This document shows positions 1-9,318 of a stretch of 34,595 nt of DNA, one piece after another; position 1 is the stretch's first letter; each line of letters opens with the position of its first letter. This stretch comes from Dissophora ornata (Eukaryota; Mortierellomycota; Mortierellomycetes; Mortierellales; Mortierellaceae), in contig MU616871.1 of the NCBI GenBank assembly GCA_025201705.1, forward strand, positions 1,022-35,616, read 5' to 3'. Below the pieces are notes generated by a model that saw only the letters and a list, made by a program, of their open reading frames with translations, had not been told where the DNA came from and searched no databases. A program made the translations under genes and the position numbers.

Positions 1-228
1 TTTTTTTCAGTCGCGAGCTCGAAGTGTGTTAGCACGGAGAGCCATCCTCCGCATGGATTGGGACATTTTGTCGGTGGGAATGGTGGCAGGGGACAAAGAA
101 GCCAGAAGCATAAACTTCACAATTGAATAGGCGGTCACTCATTTTGTGATGCTTCAGCACTTGTGTGTTTCGTTGAGTGTTACATTCTGGTATCACTCAT
201 TAAGCTTTCACGTTGATAACCAAATGTA

Positions 229-3200
229 TTACGACTGTGCTTTCTGAAACTTCTCTGTCGTGTTCTCCTTACTAATCTGTAAGAAATACTGATTGAGTGA
301 ACCAGCACGATTAATTCTCTCTTTGATTTTTAGTATTCCCGCCTCTTTTCTCAGATCCAACGTCGGTCCTTGCGCTTCCGAAATAGCCTTCAGTACCGAC
401 TCAATGATCAGTCGATTGAAGGCATAATGCTTTCGAACCGCAGCGTGTGCATTCTTGCGCCACTTGTAGTACTTGTTCATCTGCAAAATCGAAGGCTCTC
501 CGTCAACCCCATGAAACCATTCTTGCCAAACTAGATCAATGACGCGCGGACGGCGCTTCATGGTGTATGTAGAAGTGGCGGGCTTATCCCGCGGCCCTGC
601 CAGTTGATCCGCCAAAGCCTCCAGGTCATCCATTGCTCGTCGAGAATTTACTGGTAAGGCTTCTATTGAGGGTAGCTGAGACTGTAGTTGCAGCGGAGAT
701 GGAGAAGGTGGATGTGAGGAAGGTAGAGGCGAAGAAGGCAGAGGCGAAGAAGGTAGAGGCGAAGAAGGTAGAGGCGAAGAAGGCAGAGGCGAAGAAGGTA
801 GAGGCGAAGAAGGTGGAGGCGAAGAAGGTGGAGATGGAGAAGGCGATCGATTTTCCCATTGTCGCGAATGGGATAGCGATGGATTCATTCGTTGATCTGG
901 CTGCAATGATCGTGGCTGATGTGATGGTGGAAGAAGAGAAGACGGCATGTCTGGCACGTATGGCAATGGTGATGTCGGTTGTATTTGCGTCGTTGCAATC
1001 TCTGTTGTAGCCACGAGCTCAACTGCAGTGGTCAAGAGCCGCATTTGGATCTGGTGAAATGCACTCATGTTGCCTAATATATTGTTGTTTATCGAAATCA
1101 AGCTGTTGAGCATAGCAACGAGGTCGCCCCTCATATGATCCACTTGCCGTCCTATTGATGCCGACCAAACTCCAATGTCACGCTGCATGTTGGCTGACGA
1201 GGGCATTGTTTTTAGCAAGTCTGACACAGCCGTCATTTTCTCAGAAATATCCCGAAGATCGTACTGAATGGCTGGAGCGTTAGCAGGGAGACTGTCCGTG
1301 ATAGGTGGTTTTAAAGTGGCCATCTTTTCGCGCAAAGCAGCCCGGAACTGAATGAACAAAGGCGACCTGAAGACTGGTTGAAGGAAAATCCGATGGAGGT
1401 AATATTGACATTGTGGGTCGCTGTTGATTTCCATAAGGGCGGCAGCGTCCTGCAAGATGACCTTGCGCAGATGAGCGAGTATGATAAAGAATTTGATCTT
1501 TTGGGATTCATGCTGTGGGTACTTTGCTGTAGACCTCTGATCTAATCCACGGTCATTATGTTCATCCTTTTCCGTCATGATATTCTCCATCCAAGTCTCC
1601 CAGTCTTTGTCCAGATATGCATCGTTAAGGACGGGGAAGACGAGCTTTTGGAGGTCGACAGGTGGAATGACCGTATTCCTGGCAATCCAAAACCGCTCCT
1701 GATGATGTATAAAGCCGGCCAACTTGAGTGGGACACGCTCTGGAATCTCACTCAAGTAATGCGTGGCGACCCTTTGATTTAGCCAGTTCCCATGCTGTGC
1801 AATCTCCTCGATCGTTGCCCCGGCTGACTGAGTTTGCTGCGCTCCAGCTCGACGACCAACATAAGTGACCTTGGACGATAGGACGTTGGCAGCTTGCATC
1901 TCCGACTTTTGAGCAGTGTAATGCGTGGAGGAGGACATCTGCTGGGTCTGGCTACGTGCAAATACGAGGTAGTGGGTTGCCCAGTCCGGCTTGCTAAAAT
2001 CGGGGCATGTGCGTGGGTCCTGTAGCATTACGAAGCATGTTAACTTAAAACTCCTTACAGCGACAATTTTCCTCCGCAGGAAACATCTTACCATGAACAG
2101 CTCAAACAAATAAAATGCCAAAGAACCCACTGGGCAGATCTCCACGTCCTTGTTTCACACAACCACACCATAAAGCAGCTTCCCGTCTGTATTCGTCTTG
2201 CCTTACAGCATCGTAAGGACAATACCCGGGGTGAACTGTCCTGTGGCATCACTAAATTCGAATGCGTGGAAATTCAGGTCCTGCAGCAAAGCCATCCGCA
2301 TGTTTTCCCCTCGACACATCATGTGGTGGGTCCATGATAAGCTCGGCCGGTCACGGAGCCCGTTCAATTTCCTGAGGTTCTTTTGATCAAGCTGCACATA
2401 GTTGCGTGCCCAGAATGACTTCATCGTGCGCTTGAAACCCTGAGTATTATCCTCTTCAGTGGTCCTGAGACCATGGGACCTCGCTGCCGCCGTGAGACCG
2501 CCTATTAATAGGGAGAAGGAGTTAAGTTTAATAGTAGAACCAAGCTCACGACTGCAGCGCCATGCAGTCCGAGATCAAGCTATTTATCATCTTACCGATC
2601 CTCCGCTCGTATGCCTCCTTGAATGGTCTTGCTATTTTGCGTGGGGACGTCTCTGCTCCTGGCCACACTCCATTTGGTGCCGAAGTTGCCTGCTCATTCC
2701 ACAGATCAACGACAGCCTTGATATAGAAGTCAATCGTCTCAGGCATGTAGTAGTCCCCAAACGCATCAGTCCGGGCTTTCTTTCTGCGCAAAGGTTGAAA
2801 ATCAGGGTTCAAAGGGTCTGGTTCTCCTAACGTAACGTGCAGCGTGTGAATTCGTCACAGCCTCATCTCTGTAGTGATGGCGTGCACACCAAGCCTAAGT
2901 CAGTGTGTCAGAATGAGAACATATCAGACGCCGTGCAATGGAGCAGAAACCAGTCATAGCGTCATTACAACGAAGTGTATCCCAGAACAACACTTACACT
3001 CCAGTGATTTCGGTACTTGTCATATGATTTCAACGTGGTGCGATGTAGGTTGGCGCGGCCTACTTGCTGGGCAGTGAATACAGCATCCGCTTCCTCTCTG
3101 TTATTAATCCTAGCCCACTCCAGATCCGACCGAGACACTGCTAGCGGAGGCGCTCCATTACCGATGCCCAGGCGGGCGGTCAGATTTGTCGCCTCATCGT

Positions 3201-3489
3201 TGCTGTCTACTTGCGGTTGCAGCTCCTTTGATTGTTTCCCTTTTCTTTTGCGCGACGTCGATCCCGATGTGGGCCCGATTTGCGAGGGTGAAATGGACAG
3301 CATTTGGTGTTGATCCTGCGTCTGATGCTCCACTTGCACCTTGGACGACGTTTGTATGGCACCATCATCGTCCTTATCTCCCTGCTCATGGTGTGTGAGG
3401 TATCTCCATCCATTCTCGCTGGTATAAAGCGCGATCTGCTCGTCTGTTTCCTCCGCTTCGTCGTCCACGTCGTCCTGGCTCCCGTGCAA
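229..3489 (-). mobile_element. Degenerate Crypton-like (tyrosine recombinase) DNA transposon
   Basis: The minus strand carries the parts of a fungal Crypton in order: an N-terminal acidic region, the SAM-like module with a W-x-x-W-C motif (near 2885-3005), the segment with YMPETIDFYIKAVVDLW (near 2700-2760), the catalytic tyrosine-recombinase core (about 1740-2330), and a C-terminal Gcr1-like DNA-binding domain (about 250-570). Cryptons are known to move by tyrosine recombinase without terminal inverted repeats or a transposase of the DDE type, so element ends cannot be read from one copy; the span given is the coding remnant only. I saw no flanking inverted repeats. Two stops, a frame slip and a catalytic substitution show that this copy is dead. 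The family call rests on motif recognition; the precise Crypton subgroup is not resolved. Confidence 0.78.
229..3489 (-). pseudogene. Crypton tyrosine recombinase with Gcr1_C domain, broken
   Basis: Reading down the minus strand: first exon from 3489 to 2998, a GT-AG intron 2997-2895, an exon from 2894, a +1 frame slip between about 2840 and 2812, an exon to 2596, an intron 2595-2502, and then one frame from 2501 to 229. That frame is interrupted by TAA at 2205-2203 and TGA at 2157-2155. Both could come from CAA and CGA by single C-to-T changes. A 72-nt stopless GT-AG intron (2091-2020) probably lies inside the last exon; removing it joins LFELFM to DPRTCPDF, as in intact Cryptons. Catalytic features: Arg in MCRGEN at 2313-2311, the H-x-x-R box read as TYVGR with Arg at 1854-1852 but Tyr in place of His at 1863-1861, and the nucleophile Tyr in THYLSEIP at 1758-1756. 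The C-terminal VIDLVWQEWFHGVDGEPSI matches the Gcr1_C domain. Not expected to give an active protein. Confidence 0.75.
716..838. repeat. 15-bp minisatellite inside the Crypton coding remnant
   Basis: About eight head-to-tail copies of a 15-bp unit (plus strand gaagaaggtagaggc, with ggt/ggc and taga/tgga variants). On the minus strand it encodes a Ser-Ser-Pro-Leu-Pro pentapeptide array between the recombinase core and the Gcr1-like domain. Because 15 is a multiple of three, copy-number change would keep the reading frame. It is probably a flexible linker. Confidence 0.9.
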
Positions 3490-3810
3490 AGCAGGAGCAA
3501 CACTGCCGTCGTATACTCGATTGGAACAAAGACTCTGCGTTTCAACTGCATGAAAGAGGAAGCATCAATAAGACAATCATAACAGAAATGTGACATGGAA
3601 CGAGGTACTCGGTACTTCAATTGTAGAGCATGAGTCATCCATCACCTTCGACCGTGGGGATAGCTTGAGGAATAGCCGGTCGAGACTGACTGCTCTCGCC
3701 GACCTTGTCAAGAAGATGTGCAGTGTAAGGATACGAATACGACATACGGTGTCGCGGCTTTATGGCTTAGTTAACGAGGTGCTGGTGGCTCATTAGGCTG
3801 TTGCCAAGGG

Positions 3811-3843
3811 GGCAGAGGGGCAGAGGGGCAGAGAGGCAGAGGG
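3811..3843. repeat. Short GGGGCAGA tandem repeat
   Basis: Four imperfect copies of an 8-bp ggggcaga unit lie just upstream of the Crypton remnant, in a stretch (3490-4108) where I see no convincing gene. No link to transposition could be shown. Confidence 0.7.
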
Positions 3844-4108
3844 TAGATGAGTGAGAGGTTGCGAAGGCTCATGGTGACATGGAGGGAGAGGAATGCACCT
3901 CATGATCACCGTTGCGGGAAAAAAATACATCGTTACATTTTCATCCAACGGTCCAGTGCCTTCAGACACTCAAACCTTCTGCCCTGATGAATATTTCTGG
4001 TTGTGCGCCTTCGTGCGCATTTATTGGTACAGGATTATACTAAGGTACAGAGTATATGTGCTGATGGGGTATGGGTTGAGAGATTGTGCTCCTGGCCATA
4101 TAACGCGT

Positions 4109-4282
4109 TTAGCGGAGGAAAGGACCAGCGGAGGTATTAGGCATTGCCTTCTTGTGGAACATCTCGAGTGCTTGGTCCTGCTTCATCTCGACGACCTGTA
4201 CGAGGCGCTGCTCGTTTATCGAAGATCGGGGAGTGGTGGTGACTGAAGCGGACTGGTTCTTGGATGACCTGAAAAGGGACAT
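4109..4282 (-). CDS. Small protein, paralogue of the divergent gene at 4890
   Basis: A 57-residue intronless reading frame on the minus strand, start ATG at 4282-4280 (context aacATGt, A at -3), stop TAA at 4111-4109. It was found by comparison, being too short for usual ORF cut-offs. The protein begins MSLFRSSKNQSAS and ends HKKAMPNTSAGPFLR. It shares with the gene at 4890 the blocks KNQSAS, TPRSS, EQR, DQAL-x-M, HKKAMPN and SAGPF-x-R in the same order, with a variable Ala/Thr-rich middle. No signal peptide, membrane segment or cysteine is present. It is basic, with a short amphipathic helix likely around the DQALEMFHKKA segment. The upstream 100 nt on this strand is rich in CAAC/ACAA, like the leader of its partner. 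Function unknown; I do not recognise a named family. Confidence 0.82.
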   Translation of the reverse strand: MSLFRSSKNQSASVTTTPRSSINEQRLVQVVEMKQDQALEMFHKKAMPNTSAGPFLR

Positions 4283-4720
4283 GTTTGTAGTGAATGGGGT
4301 GATGGTTTGACTGAGTGAGTGCTGTCTTGTTGGTTGGATGCTCGGAAGCGTTTGTTAGTTTGTAGCTGAAGTTGTTGAAACTGTTGAGTAATCAACCATC
4401 CATGCCGTGAAGTGTGATGCCATGCATTGCGAAGCTTTGCCGAGCACCACACACACACAAACGAAAAGCATTCTCGGCATTGCTTGGCTGCACACTTGGA
4501 CCATATTTGTGCACGACTGATCATCATCTATCGACGGTCGAAAATAATTCGCGCATTGATGTGTTAAAAATTTAAAAAAATTCAGGCGCCGCTGAATTTT
4601 CCCAAGAAAGTGCCGTGCGCGGTTTACTGTGCGCTTCTTGGAACTCCTCCACGATGTTGATCTTCTGTGCAGAATGGTCCATGCTTCACAGGATTAGTCA
4701 AAGGGAACGGTCCCACGCCA

Positions 4721-4732
4721 AGAATATATTCT
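4721..4732. promoter_or_regulatory. Perfect 12-bp palindrome upstream of TATA box
   Basis: AGAATATATTCT is its own reverse complement and lies 17 bp upstream of the TATA box of the small gene at 4890. Two looser TTC/GAA inverted arrangements lie further up (near 4600 and 4639). The spacing between half-sites is 3-4 bp, not the 2 bp of a canonical heat-shock element, so only a general dimeric-factor site is suggested. Confidence 0.35.
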
Positions 4733-4749
4733 AAATAGCCGAGAAGTGA

Positions 4750-4757
4750 TATAAAAG
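4750..4757 (+). promoter_or_regulatory. TATA box of small gene at 4890
   Basis: TATAAAAG, a consensus TATA element 133 bp before the start codon. It is followed by a leader of about 100 nt rich in CAAC and CAAG steps (4780-4860), a form common in strongly expressed fungal genes. This suggests the small gene is actively and perhaps inducibly transcribed. Confidence 0.65.
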
Positions 4758-4889
4758 AGCGCATTTCTGCTCGTCTTCAACTACTCAACCAACAACCAAA
4801 CAACAAAGCAACAAAGCACCAAGCTACCAAGCAACCAAGCAATTACTTCCATCCAAGCCCACAAGCACTCACTCATACATTCATTAACC

Positions 4890-5069
4890 ATGGCCTTCTT
4901 CAAGTCTCCCAAAAACCAATCTGCCTCTGCCGCTGCCTCTCCAGCTGCTACTCCTCGATCGTCGATGCATGAGCAACGCCCAGCAAACACGATGACGCTA
5001 GACCAGGCCCTCCTGATGCTCCACAAGAAGGCGATGCCTAATGCCTCTGCCGGTCCTTTCATCCGCTAA
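4890..5069 (+). CDS. Small protein, paralogue of the divergent gene at 4282
   Basis: A 59-residue intronless frame, ATG at 4890 in a near-ideal context (ACCATGG), TAA at 5067-5069, with an AATAAA signal at 5144-5149. The protein starts MAFFKSPKNQSASAAASP and ends HKKAMPNASAGPFIR. It aligns along its whole length with the minus-strand product at 4109-4282: roughly half of the positions are identical, with the ends best conserved. The genes face away from each other with 607 bp between start codons. A TATA box, leader, Kozak context and poly(A) signal all agree with a real gene. The middle is Ala/Ser/Pro-rich and probably disordered; the C-terminal third could form one helix. No known domain is recognised and no function is claimed. 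Confidence 0.85.
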   Translation: MAFFKSPKNQSASAAASPAATPRSSMHEQRPANTMTLDQALLMLHKKAMPNASAGPFIR

Positions 5070-6016
5070 ACGGACATCCTCTACATCTCCACCGGCATTC
5101 ATCACTCAAATGTACACTATTGCATCACTATCTAGCATTATATAATAAACATAAACAACTAAGTCGCATAAACGCGAGTAATGGAATAATAAGCAACAAG
5201 GAGAGATGACTTGTGAGATCGATAATGAGTCGATCTCACAACACTGTCAGTTGTTTCAATGGGCCCATATCAGGAACCCTAAACACGAGCAAACTGTGCA
5301 TTTGCACAGCATTACAATTCGCGAAAAGATTGACATAGGTATTGCCAACAACCACTCCACGCCTTACCTCGTTGTCTTTTTATGTGTGTACGCATTGCAG
5401 CGGACATTGACCTTCCTATTTTGGTGGAAAACCAGATGCGCTGGTGCCTGCCAGCATTGAGCATGCCTTTGGAGATGGAGGAGCAAGAGCGGGTCTGCAC
5501 GTATTACCGTTGGATTTATAACAAATGGGCAATGCTGATTGACGCCTGTCGTTTGCACTTGAACGAGGATGATTATCCCTCTGTTCCTTCTATTGTCATT
5601 TTTTTATCTCCGCGCCGCATTGGTCCTCAGCTCGCCGCCTTGTGTTTGGAAGCCCCCGTGCCTTCAGGAGTCAAGTGCCGCTTGCATTATATCGAGCCCA
5701 CTCACGTCGAACGCGTTTTTTGCAGTGACAGGGTATGACCAAAGGCTCCAATCAGGAGACGCGATCATGCAGTTCACTGGTAATCTACGCCATTATCTTC
5801 CCCCGATGAAAAGTCTTGTCGACGATATGTGTTTGTTACATGTGGATCAACCTGCAATGACCCTCTCTCCGCAAACAATAGGGCTGCACGCCAAAGTTGT
5901 TAATTAGTACGATGATGCTCTTGTTGTTCTTCCCTTCGCCTTGGGGATGCAGGCGAGGATGAAAATGCATGGATCCTTTTGGGTGAACACGGGTTGAATT
6001 GTTTACAATGATGAAA
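5070..6016. other. Region without a supported gene
   Basis: After the poly(A) signal of the small gene this stretch has only short overlapping frames on both strands. The longest (5382-5738 plus, 118 codons) has no recognisable motif, no clear start context and competing frames of similar length. It could be a decayed gene or plain intergenic DNA. Confidence 0.4.
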
Positions 6017-6292
6017 TTAGAGTTGAAGGCAATGGTTGGTGTACCCAGTGCCGGCGTTCACTGCGCTCATGCATGTGCGTTCTTCGTCTCCTGCATGTTT
6101 TGCCTTGGTCGTACTCTCGTCGGCCAACAGATCCGTGATTGCTGCATAAGCAATGCCGAGCAAAACCCCCTTTGATGCCCACAGTACCCCAGTCTCAATG
6201 ACATCTTCCATCCTGGGCGCTTTCGCAATCTCATCTACTTCTGCATTCAGAACACGTTGTTCCCATTTCAGCAAAAAGTCGTCATCCCTCAT
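6017..6292 (-). CDS. Hypothetical 91-residue protein
   Basis: Single-exon frame on the minus strand, ATG at 6292-6290 with A at -3 (cacaATGa), stop TAA at 6019-6017. The N-terminal half is charged and helical in character (KWEQRVLNAEVDEIAKAP). It is followed by a moderately hydrophobic segment (about residues 34-58, VLWASKGVLLGIAYAAI) that could be a peripheral membrane helix, then a polar tail. The other strand of the same stretch has only a shorter frame. I recognise no family. It stands alone, in reverse orientation to the following BTB gene, whose start lies 441 bp away. It could also be a fragment of a larger decayed gene. Confidence 0.42.
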   Translation of the reverse strand: MRDDDFLLKWEQRVLNAEVDEIAKAPRMEDVIETGVLWASKGVLLGIAYAAITDLLADESTTKAKHAGDEERTCMSAVNAGTGYTNHCLQL

Positions 6293-6732
6293 TGTGATTG
6301 TGAATTCCTGGCGTTCTGATCAAGGTTCAAAGGGTCAAAACAGCCACGAGGCGTTCCCTAATTCTAGCCTTTGACGATTTTAGCCCCCCAAAATATCGTG
6401 GCACGCGAAACCGATGCTCGAGGCATTTTCCTCCTCGTCTTTCTTTCTTTCTTTTTACTCATAACCACATTTGGCATCATCAACACCGATTTTACGGCCT
6501 CACGTCCCACGTCGCCGATGCATACTGCATAAAGATAACCTGTACCAGAGGAAGCATTGCCCCTCGTCCCGTCCTGGACAATATTAACAGAAACACGCTC
6601 AGCCTTCCAGTCATAACCGTTTAGGTCCAGTATTCAACATTCTCCATCCTCGCATCGCCGCGGTTGTCATCCATCTAGTCTACATTACAGTGACCAAAAG
6701 CCCTTTTCAGCAAGCATCGCGTCTGCCCCACC

Positions 6733-8828
6733 ATGCTGTCCTCCTCAACAACAATAAAATCAGCAGAGCAACAGTCTTTCTTTCCCCATGCATCATCTCG
6801 GCAGACACGCCCCCCTCACACTGAACAACCCTTGACGCAAGCAACCACTTCGCCGTTGGCGTCATCATCATCATCATCAAAAACAGAATCTTCTCTGATC
6901 ACTCCTCCTTTGAATACACATTCATTTGATTCCCCTGCCCATTTTAACGAGCTCGCAACTACTGTCACGACGCCAAAGACAGAATTCGCTATGTCTAATC
7001 AGCTGTCGGGACAACAGCAGCATCGCCGGCATCAACAGCACCAGCTTCGACAACAACATGAGATCGACGACCTTGATCTTGACATTGACATTGACATTGA
7101 CAATGACAATGATAACGCTGTTAGCATTGATGACGATGCTGCAAGCACCGGTTCCATCGGTCCCCCGCCCGTCACTTACATGGCCAACATGATCGCGAAT
7201 CATCTGATGCCGCAAGGCGCGAGTATGTTTGGGAGACGCGAGGACGCCAGCTGCATTCTAAGAGTGGGTCAAACCCGGTTCTACGTCCATGTGCAGATGC
7301 TTGCAGTAAGTGAAACCGCATTTTCTCCTCAGGCATTTGTTATCTTTCTACATCTCTTTTTCTTTTGAATGTCAAATGCCTCCACTTTCTCTTCAGTTGA
7401 TGATAAAGTCAGACCATTTTATCGGCGCATTTAATGTGCTCGTCCACCATTGGTCCTTTCAACCAAGATAAATATCCTTCAAACAAAGCATGATCTGAAG
7501 AGAGATGAACGAGAAAGGATCAAAAAGAGAGAGAGGAAGGGAGCGCGTGTTTGTTTGGCGCTTATTACGAATACAGTTTGCTGATCTCTCGGTCTTTTGT
7601 TTCCTGCCTTCCAAAGATGACAGCTGCATAGGCGAAGAGGGATAGAGGGTGTATTGTATGCAGGAGCGATTTGCTCGATTGCGTTTAGTTCTTTGTTTTG
7701 TTTTGTTTTGTTTTTGCGTTTACCATTCCTGCGGTTACATGGCCTGCACACAAACACACACACACACACACACACACGCACATATATATATATATACATA
7801 CAAAAAGGCACTCAGCATGTATCCTTCCTGCAATGAACATGCTTTGGCCAACATCGATGCCCCTCGTTCCTCTTTCTCACCCATTTATGGATGTTACTTT
7901 TAATTTATAAAAGAAACGCGAAAATCCATTTCGAATACTCGTTCCTTGTGACTAAAAAGGACGATTCTTATTTTATGCTTTATATTCTTTGTTTGCATCG
8001 CGTCGACGCCCATGTCTTGTTTGATACTATAGTCACGATCTCCGACTTTCCGTCGCATCTTTGATGACATGATCCGGAACGAAGCGTGGGGCGCATCCTC
8101 CGATACCGCCTCATCGAGTGAAAGCATGGCCGTCTATGAAGACGGCCAATACGATTCAGATGATGAGAGCATGCAGGAGAGACAGAGCTTCGAGTCGAAT
8201 CCAGCAGAGCAAGGTGATATGAGGAGCCACGCTAGTCATGAATCCCAAACAACAGTGCAGCAGTCATCGGACGATTTACTGTCGTCAATGGTGACTGAGA
8301 ATCTGCAGCTGAGATCCAGCGAACATGACTCGAACAATCTGAGCATTGATGTGCGTCGATCTTTACAGTCCCGTGATGAGCATGGCTCTGGACAGGATAG
8401 TGGAGATGACTTGGATGACATTGACGACTCTTTGCCAGAGTTAACCGTGGCATTGGAGGATCCTGACGGAGACCACTTCAAAGAGCTGCTGTATTGGGTA
8501 AGCGTCTATCCTCCGATCGAACCCCCCCACTCTCTCCGACTTCGCTATTTCTTGCTAACTAACCGTTGTATAATCTGGGTCCAAACACACACACAAAAAG
8601 CTATATACAGGCGATTCCGAGCGGTGGCTTCAGTCGTTCACGCCTGAGAACTACCAGTTTATTCTTAGGAACATCGTCCACCTCAGCATTATCACACGAC
8701 AGGTTTTCAACATTTGTCTGTCGTACGAGACCACAACAAGTCCAGACCAAGGTCTTCGAGGCATGGCCATGGCAACGCTTCGCGTTCTTCCCGATGACGA
8801 TTATAGCACACAAATCACAAACCTGTAG
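6733..8828 (+). CDS. BTB/POZ domain protein with acidic insert
   Basis: Three exons: 6733-7305, 8033-8497 and 8601-8828; introns 7306-8032 (GTAAGT...TAG) and 8498-8600 (GTAAGC...AAG); 421 residues. Residues 1-150 are low-complexity: Ser/Thr, then His/Gln, then Asp-Ile/Asp-Asn repeats from GACATT steps. The BTB fold begins at DASCILRVGQTRFYVHVQML (about 171-190), runs across the first splice into ASRSPTFRRIFDDMIRNEAW, is interrupted by about 120 acidic/Ser-rich residues, and resumes with LPELTVALEDPDGDHFKELL and YWLYTGDSERW. The final part (PENYQFILRNIVHLSIITRQ) resembles the helical extension after a BTB core. BTB proteins form dimers and often recruit Cullin-3 or regulate transcription; which applies here cannot be told. 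No zinc finger, kelch or BACK repeat follows. Confidence 0.82.
7306..8032 (+). other. 727-nt intron with CA and TA microsatellites
   Basis: The first intron of the BTB gene is several times longer than any other intron in the window. It starts GTAAGTG and ends ACTATAG, and joining across it restores the BTB sequence MLA-SRSPTF exactly. It carries a (CA)n then (TA)n tract at about 7750-7798 and TTTTG repeats near 7692-7715. No ORF or RNA gene is recognised inside. Confidence 0.75.
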
Positions 8829-9318
8829 GTTGCACATGCCACAAGGAAAAAAAAAAAAAAAAGATGTAGTGCAGTGATGAATAAAATTTTCGGGGGGGGG
8901 ACAAACAGCTTTTTAAAGTTTCCTTTCGTCGAGATGGATAAAGGTCGCGATGTGCTTGTAGGGGGGACAAGGGAAAGAGGAGCAAACAAAGTGCTTGCAT
9001 GCATAAAGGGAAAAAAAACGCGCTCCTTCCTAAAACAGGCCATGAAAGAGCGAATGAAATGTGAGCTGTGCACTCAAATGGTCGATGAACGTTTCCAAAG
9101 AACGAAAGGATAAACAACCGCCGCCGCCGGGTGTTTCCTTCCTAGCCTTACAAACACCAGCAATTGTTTCCGTTTGCCCACAGCTCGGGCGGTGCTCATG
9201 ATTCTTATATTTCTGGAATATCTGGGTAGAAAGCGGTCTAGATCTTTTTTTTTTTTTTTTTTTTTTTTTTCAATCCAATACGCACATTTGTTTTTTTTTT
9301 TCGTGGATTTACATTTTT
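8829..9318. other. Convergent intergenic region with homopolymer tracts
   Basis: This separates the stop of the BTB gene (plus) from the stop of the endopolyphosphatase gene (minus). It holds an A-tract near 8847-8862, a G-run near 8893-8900, a CCG triplet run near 9119-9128 and a long T-tract near 9245-9270. Nothing coding is supported. Confidence 0.6.

Noticed and set aside
633..1010. Plus-strand frame with a Val-Glu-Ala-Lys-Lys repeat
   Set aside because: It is the antisense reading of the 15-bp minisatellite inside the Crypton remnant and has no independent support.
4721..4732. Canonical heat-shock element
   Set aside because: GAA and TTC half-sites are separated by four bases rather than two, so the HSE consensus is not met.
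5382..5738. 118-codon plus-strand frame
   Set aside because: Competing frames overlap it on both strands, and there is no start context, motif or splice partner to support it.
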